This document shows positions 24,747 through 26,941 of a DNA stretch of 26,941 nucleotides, one piece after another. Positions within the stretch are counted from its first letter, which is position 1; the number at the start of each line of letters is the position of its first letter. A model generated the notes under the pieces. The model had not been told where the DNA came from. It searched no databases and worked only from the letters and a program-made list of their open reading frames with translations. This DNA is from Dorea sp. CAG:317 (GTDB taxonomy: Bacteria; Bacillota; Clostridia; Lachnospirales; Lachnospiraceae). A program made the translations under genes and the position numbers. The DNA is taken from assembly GCA_000433535.1 (NCBI GenBank), contig FR892643.1:1-26941 (forward strand), given 5' to 3'.

Positions 24747-24766
24747 GTAGATTGTCAACAATCTAC
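24747..24766 (-). promoter_or_regulatory. 20-bp palindrome, candidate GntR operator
   Basis: GTAGATTGT and ACAATCTAC around a 2-base centre, just after the predicted transcription start. The TTGT..ACAA core fits the sites of FCD-type GntR regulators. Confidence 0.7.
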
Positions 24767-24779
24767 TTTCTTTGTCAGA

Positions 24780-24808
24780 ATAATAACATAGTTATTGATA
24801 GATTTCAA
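24780..24808 (-). promoter_or_regulatory. Promoter of the permease/aminopeptidase/GntR unit
   Basis: TTGAAA (24808-24803), 17 bp, TATTAT (24785-24780). A second TTGACA lies at about 24824-24819 but is part of the upstream terminator stem. Confidence 0.6.
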
Positions 24809-24848
24809 CAAAAAAAAATGTCAACCACCTGAAATAGTCAACATTTTT
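24809..24848 (-). terminator. glmS distal terminator
   Basis: AAAAATGTTGAC pairs with GTTGACATTTTT (two G-T pairs) around an 11-base loop, and runs into a long T tract on the minus strand. Confidence 0.6.
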
Positions 24849-24861
24849 ACATATTATGGGA

Positions 24862-24899
24862 AATCAGGGAGAATATTTTCTTAAAAACTCTCCCTGATT
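24862..24899 (-). terminator. glmS proximal hairpin
   Basis: AATCAGGGAGA and its exact complement around a 16-base AT-rich loop, 22 bp after the glmS stop. The tail is poor in T, so it may act with the next hairpin or protect the message end. Confidence 0.6.
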
Positions 24900-24921
24900 G
24901 AAATATTTCTGTCACAGATTT

Positions 24922-26748
24922 CTACTCAACGGTAACAGATTTTGCAAGATTTCTCGGTTTATCCACATCGCAGCCTCTTCCGACCGCAATATAATATCCA
25001 AACAATTGGAGCGGAATAATTGCCAGGGAATTCGTGAAATATTTGTTTGTCTCCGGTATATATACAACGTAATCCGCAGCTTTTTCCACTTCCGTATTAT
25101 CCTCACATGTAACCGCAAGAACGAAGGCTCCTCTTGTTCCTACCTCCACCATATTGCTGATCATCTTCTTATACAGATCTTTCTGCGTTAAAACAGATGC
25201 AACCAATGTTCCCTCTTCAATCAGCGAGATTGTTCCATGCTTTAATTCTCCGGCTGCGTATGCTTCTGAATGTATGTAAGAGATCTCTTTTAATTTCAAT
25301 GATCCTTCCATAGAAATTGCATAATCAATTCCTCTTCCGATAAAAAATACATCCTTCGCGGCAAGATAACGATTGGCAAATCTTTGAATCTTTTCCTTAT
25401 TGTTCAAAAGCATTTCCACTTGTGCCGGAAGCGCTTTCAAATCCTCGATCATGTCCTGTAGCTGCATATCATTTACAGTTCCTCTCACATTTCCGAACTT
25501 CATTGCAAGAAGATAAAGGGCAATCAGCTGTGCAGAATATGCTTTCGTTGTAGCTACTGCAATCTCCGGTCCTGCCCATGTATACATCACATTATCTGCT
25601 TCTCTTGCAATGGAACTTCCAACTACATTTACAATACCGAGAACCTTCGCACCTCTTTTCTTAGACTCACGAAGTGCTGCAAGTGTATCTGCCGTCTCAC
25701 CGGATTGACTGATTACAACGACAAGTGTTCCTTCCTCCAAAATCGGATCTCTGTAACGAAATTCTGACGCCACATCAACCTCTACCGGAATTCTCGCCAG
25801 TCCTTCAAAAACGTATTTGCTTGTAACCCCTGTATGATAAGCAGAACCACACGCCACGATCATAATTTTCTTAATAGCCTTAATCTCTTCGTCTGTCATC
25901 CCCAGTTCTTCAATCACTATTTTCCCGTCTCGTATTCTTGGCGCAAATGTATCGGTGATTGCTTTTGGCTGCTCATACATTTCTTTTAGCATGAAATGTT
26001 CAAATCCACCTTTTTCAGCCGCATTTACATCCCAGTCAATGTGTACCGCTTCTTTCTCTAAAGCTTCTTCGTCAACATTGAAAAACTCCATAGAATCTTC
26101 GGTCATACGTACAATCTCTTCATTTTCAATAAAAATAACATCTCTTGTATATTTTAATACTGCTGGTACGTCAGAAGCGATAATATTTCCGTCTTTTGTT
26201 TCTCCTACAATGAGCGGACTGTCTTTGCGGACTGCATACAATTCTTCCGGATGTTCTTTGAAAATAATTCCGAGCGCATAAGAACCCTCCATTCTATGCA
26301 TTACTTTCGTGATTGCCTGTAACGGATTTCCATGATAATAATAATCTAATAAATGAGCAATAACCTCTGTGTCCGTTTCCGACACAAATTCGTAACCGTG
26401 CTTTTCCAATTTTTTTCTTAATTTCAAGTAATTCTCGATAATACCATTATGTACAACAACAATACTTTTATCTTTATTAAAATGCGGATGCGCATTCACA
26501 TCTGAAGGTGATCCATGGGTTGCCCATCTTGTATGTCCGATACCTATCGTTCCTTTTATTGTTTCACCGTCATGCGTCAATTCATTTAATACTTTGAGTC
26601 TTCCTTTGGATTTGACCATATCAATGGATGTTCCATTATAAATAGCAATTCCGGCTGAATCATAGCCTCTATATTCCAACTTAGACAAACCATCTAATAA
26701 GATTGGAGCTGCCTGCTGCGTTCCGATATATCCTACAATTCCACACAT
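24922..26748 (-). CDS. glmS: Glutamine-fructose-6-phosphate aminotransferase (isomerising)
   Basis: Makes glucosamine 6-phosphate from fructose 6-phosphate and glutamine, the first step to UDP-GlcNAc and the cell wall. It has an N-terminal glutaminase domain with nucleophile Cys2 (MCGIVGYIG) and GHTRWATHG, then two SIS sugar-isomerase domains (SQSGETADTLAA in the first, GRGIDYAISMEGSLKLKE in the second), ending with the conserved KSVTVE. Length 608 is standard. AAGGAGG precedes the start. It is a single-gene unit with a consensus promoter. The leader is only about 50 nt, so no glmS ribozyme is present. Confidence 0.98.
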   Translation of the reverse strand: MCGIVGYIGTQQAAPILLDGLSKLEYRGYDSAGIAIYNGTSIDMVKSKGRLKVLNELTHDGETIKGTIGIGHTRWATHGSPSDVNAHPHFNKDKSIVVVHNGIIENYLKLRKKLEKHGYEFVSETDTEVIAHLLDYYYHGNPLQAITKVMHRMEGSYALGIIFKEHPEELYAVRKDSPLIVGETKDGNIIASDVPAVLKYTRDVIFIENEEIVRMTEDSMEFFNVDEEALEKEAVHIDWDVNAAEKGGFEHFMLKEMYEQPKAITDTFAPRIRDGKIVIEELGMTDEEIKAIKKIMIVACGSAYHTGVTSKYVFEGLARIPVEVDVASEFRYRDPILEEGTLVVVISQSGETADTLAALRESKKRGAKVLGIVNVVGSSIAREADNVMYTWAGPEIAVATTKAYSAQLIALYLLAMKFGNVRGTVNDMQLQDMIEDLKALPAQVEMLLNNKEKIQRFANRYLAAKDVFFIGRGIDYAISMEGSLKLKEISYIHSEAYAAGELKHGTISLIEEGTLVASVLTQKDLYKKMISNMVEVGTRGAFVLAVTCEDNTEVEKAADYVVYIPETNKYFTNSLAIIPLQLFGYYIAVGRGCDVDKPRNLAKSVTVE

Positions 26749-26808
26749 CTTCTAAATACCTCCTTCATGTTTGTACAAAAGTGGATAATTTTTGCACTAT
26801 AGTTTCGT

Positions 26809-26837
26809 ATTATAGCAGAATGACTGAAATTTGTCAA
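26809..26837 (-). promoter_or_regulatory. Consensus sigma-A promoter of glmS
   Basis: TTGACA (26837-26832), a 17-bp spacer and TATAAT (26814-26809): a perfect match, suggesting strong constitutive expression. Confidence 0.9.
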
Positions 26838-26870
26838 AGTGTATATTTAATTAATTAAATTTCTATACGC

Positions 26871-26906
26871 AAAAAAATGGTACAAATCATATTGATTTAT
26901 ACCATT
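26871..26906 (-). terminator. Terminator after the tRNA gene
   Basis: AATGGTATAAATC pairs with GATTTGTACCATT (one G-T) around a 5-base loop, followed by seven T on the minus strand. Confidence 0.9.
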
Positions 26907-26914
26907 CATTTTCA

Positions 26915-26941
26915 TGAGCGTGCGGGGATTCGAACCCCGGA
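26915..26941 (-). tRNA. 3' part of a tRNA gene (cut by the window end)
   Basis: The minus strand shows a T-arm CGGGG-TTCGAAT-CCCCG, then the acceptor 3' strand CACGCTC and discriminator A. CCA is not encoded. The anticodon lies outside the window, so the amino acid cannot be named. Confidence 0.88.

Noticed and set aside
24815..24845. Tandem TTGAC repeats as a two-component operator or promoter
   Set aside because: They are explained as the two arms of the distal glmS terminator, which runs directly into a T tract.
1..26941. CRISPR arrays, insertion sequences, prophage or attachment sites
   Set aside because: I saw no spaced direct repeats, transposase or integrase genes or terminal inverted repeats, apart from the decayed fragment near 17 kb.

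Overview
The window reads as chromosomal DNA of a gut-type Clostridia, most likely Lachnospiraceae. It is moderately AT-rich, with strong AGGAGG ribosome sites, TTGACA/TATAAT promoters, many rho-independent terminators, a carbohydrate ABC transporter without its own ATPase, ECF sigma/anti-sigma pairs, WYL and GntR regulators and a yybP-ykoY riboswitch. I did not try to name a species. Almost every gene is on the minus strand; the only plus-strand coding trace is a decayed nuclease-family fragment near 17 kb.

Layout from right to left, the direction of transcription. A partial tRNA (26915-26941) with its terminator is followed by glmS with a consensus promoter and no room for a glmS ribozyme. 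Next is a three-gene unit of amino-acid permease, M18 aminopeptidase and GntR/FCD regulator, with a 20-bp perfect palindrome just after the transcription start. Then comes a P-type cation ATPase behind a recognisable yybP-ykoY (Mn2+) riboswitch and terminator, which points to manganese export, followed by an AI-2E-family membrane protein.

The centre (8.25-16.45 kb) is a carbohydrate operon. A LacI regulator is followed by a promoter with two LacI-type palindromes in its leader, then a binding lipoprotein, two permeases, a GH172 (DUF2961) enzyme, a cytoplasmic GH32 beta-fructosidase and a PfkB fructokinase, ending in a strong terminator. This combination suggests import and intracellular breakdown of fructose-based oligosaccharides. 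GH172 next to GH32 specifically raises difructose dianhydride I, first to inulobiose and then to fructose. A close fructokinase paralogue lies at 1.7-2.7 kb beside a D-Ala-D-Ala carboxypeptidase gene.

The left third holds small units: a DUF89 protein, an ECF sigma factor with a probable CTG start and its own ECF-type promoter, a polytopic anti-sigma factor, a ferredoxin plus NapH-like membrane protein, a 34-residue small protein with a HIRAN-domain protein, and a WYL regulator near repeated ATACCATA boxes. At the extreme left a consensus promoter drives a structured, apparently noncoding RNA that can form two mutually exclusive stems and runs off the window. That RNA, the GH172-GH32 locus and the Mn2+ riboswitch-ATPase unit are the most interesting items.
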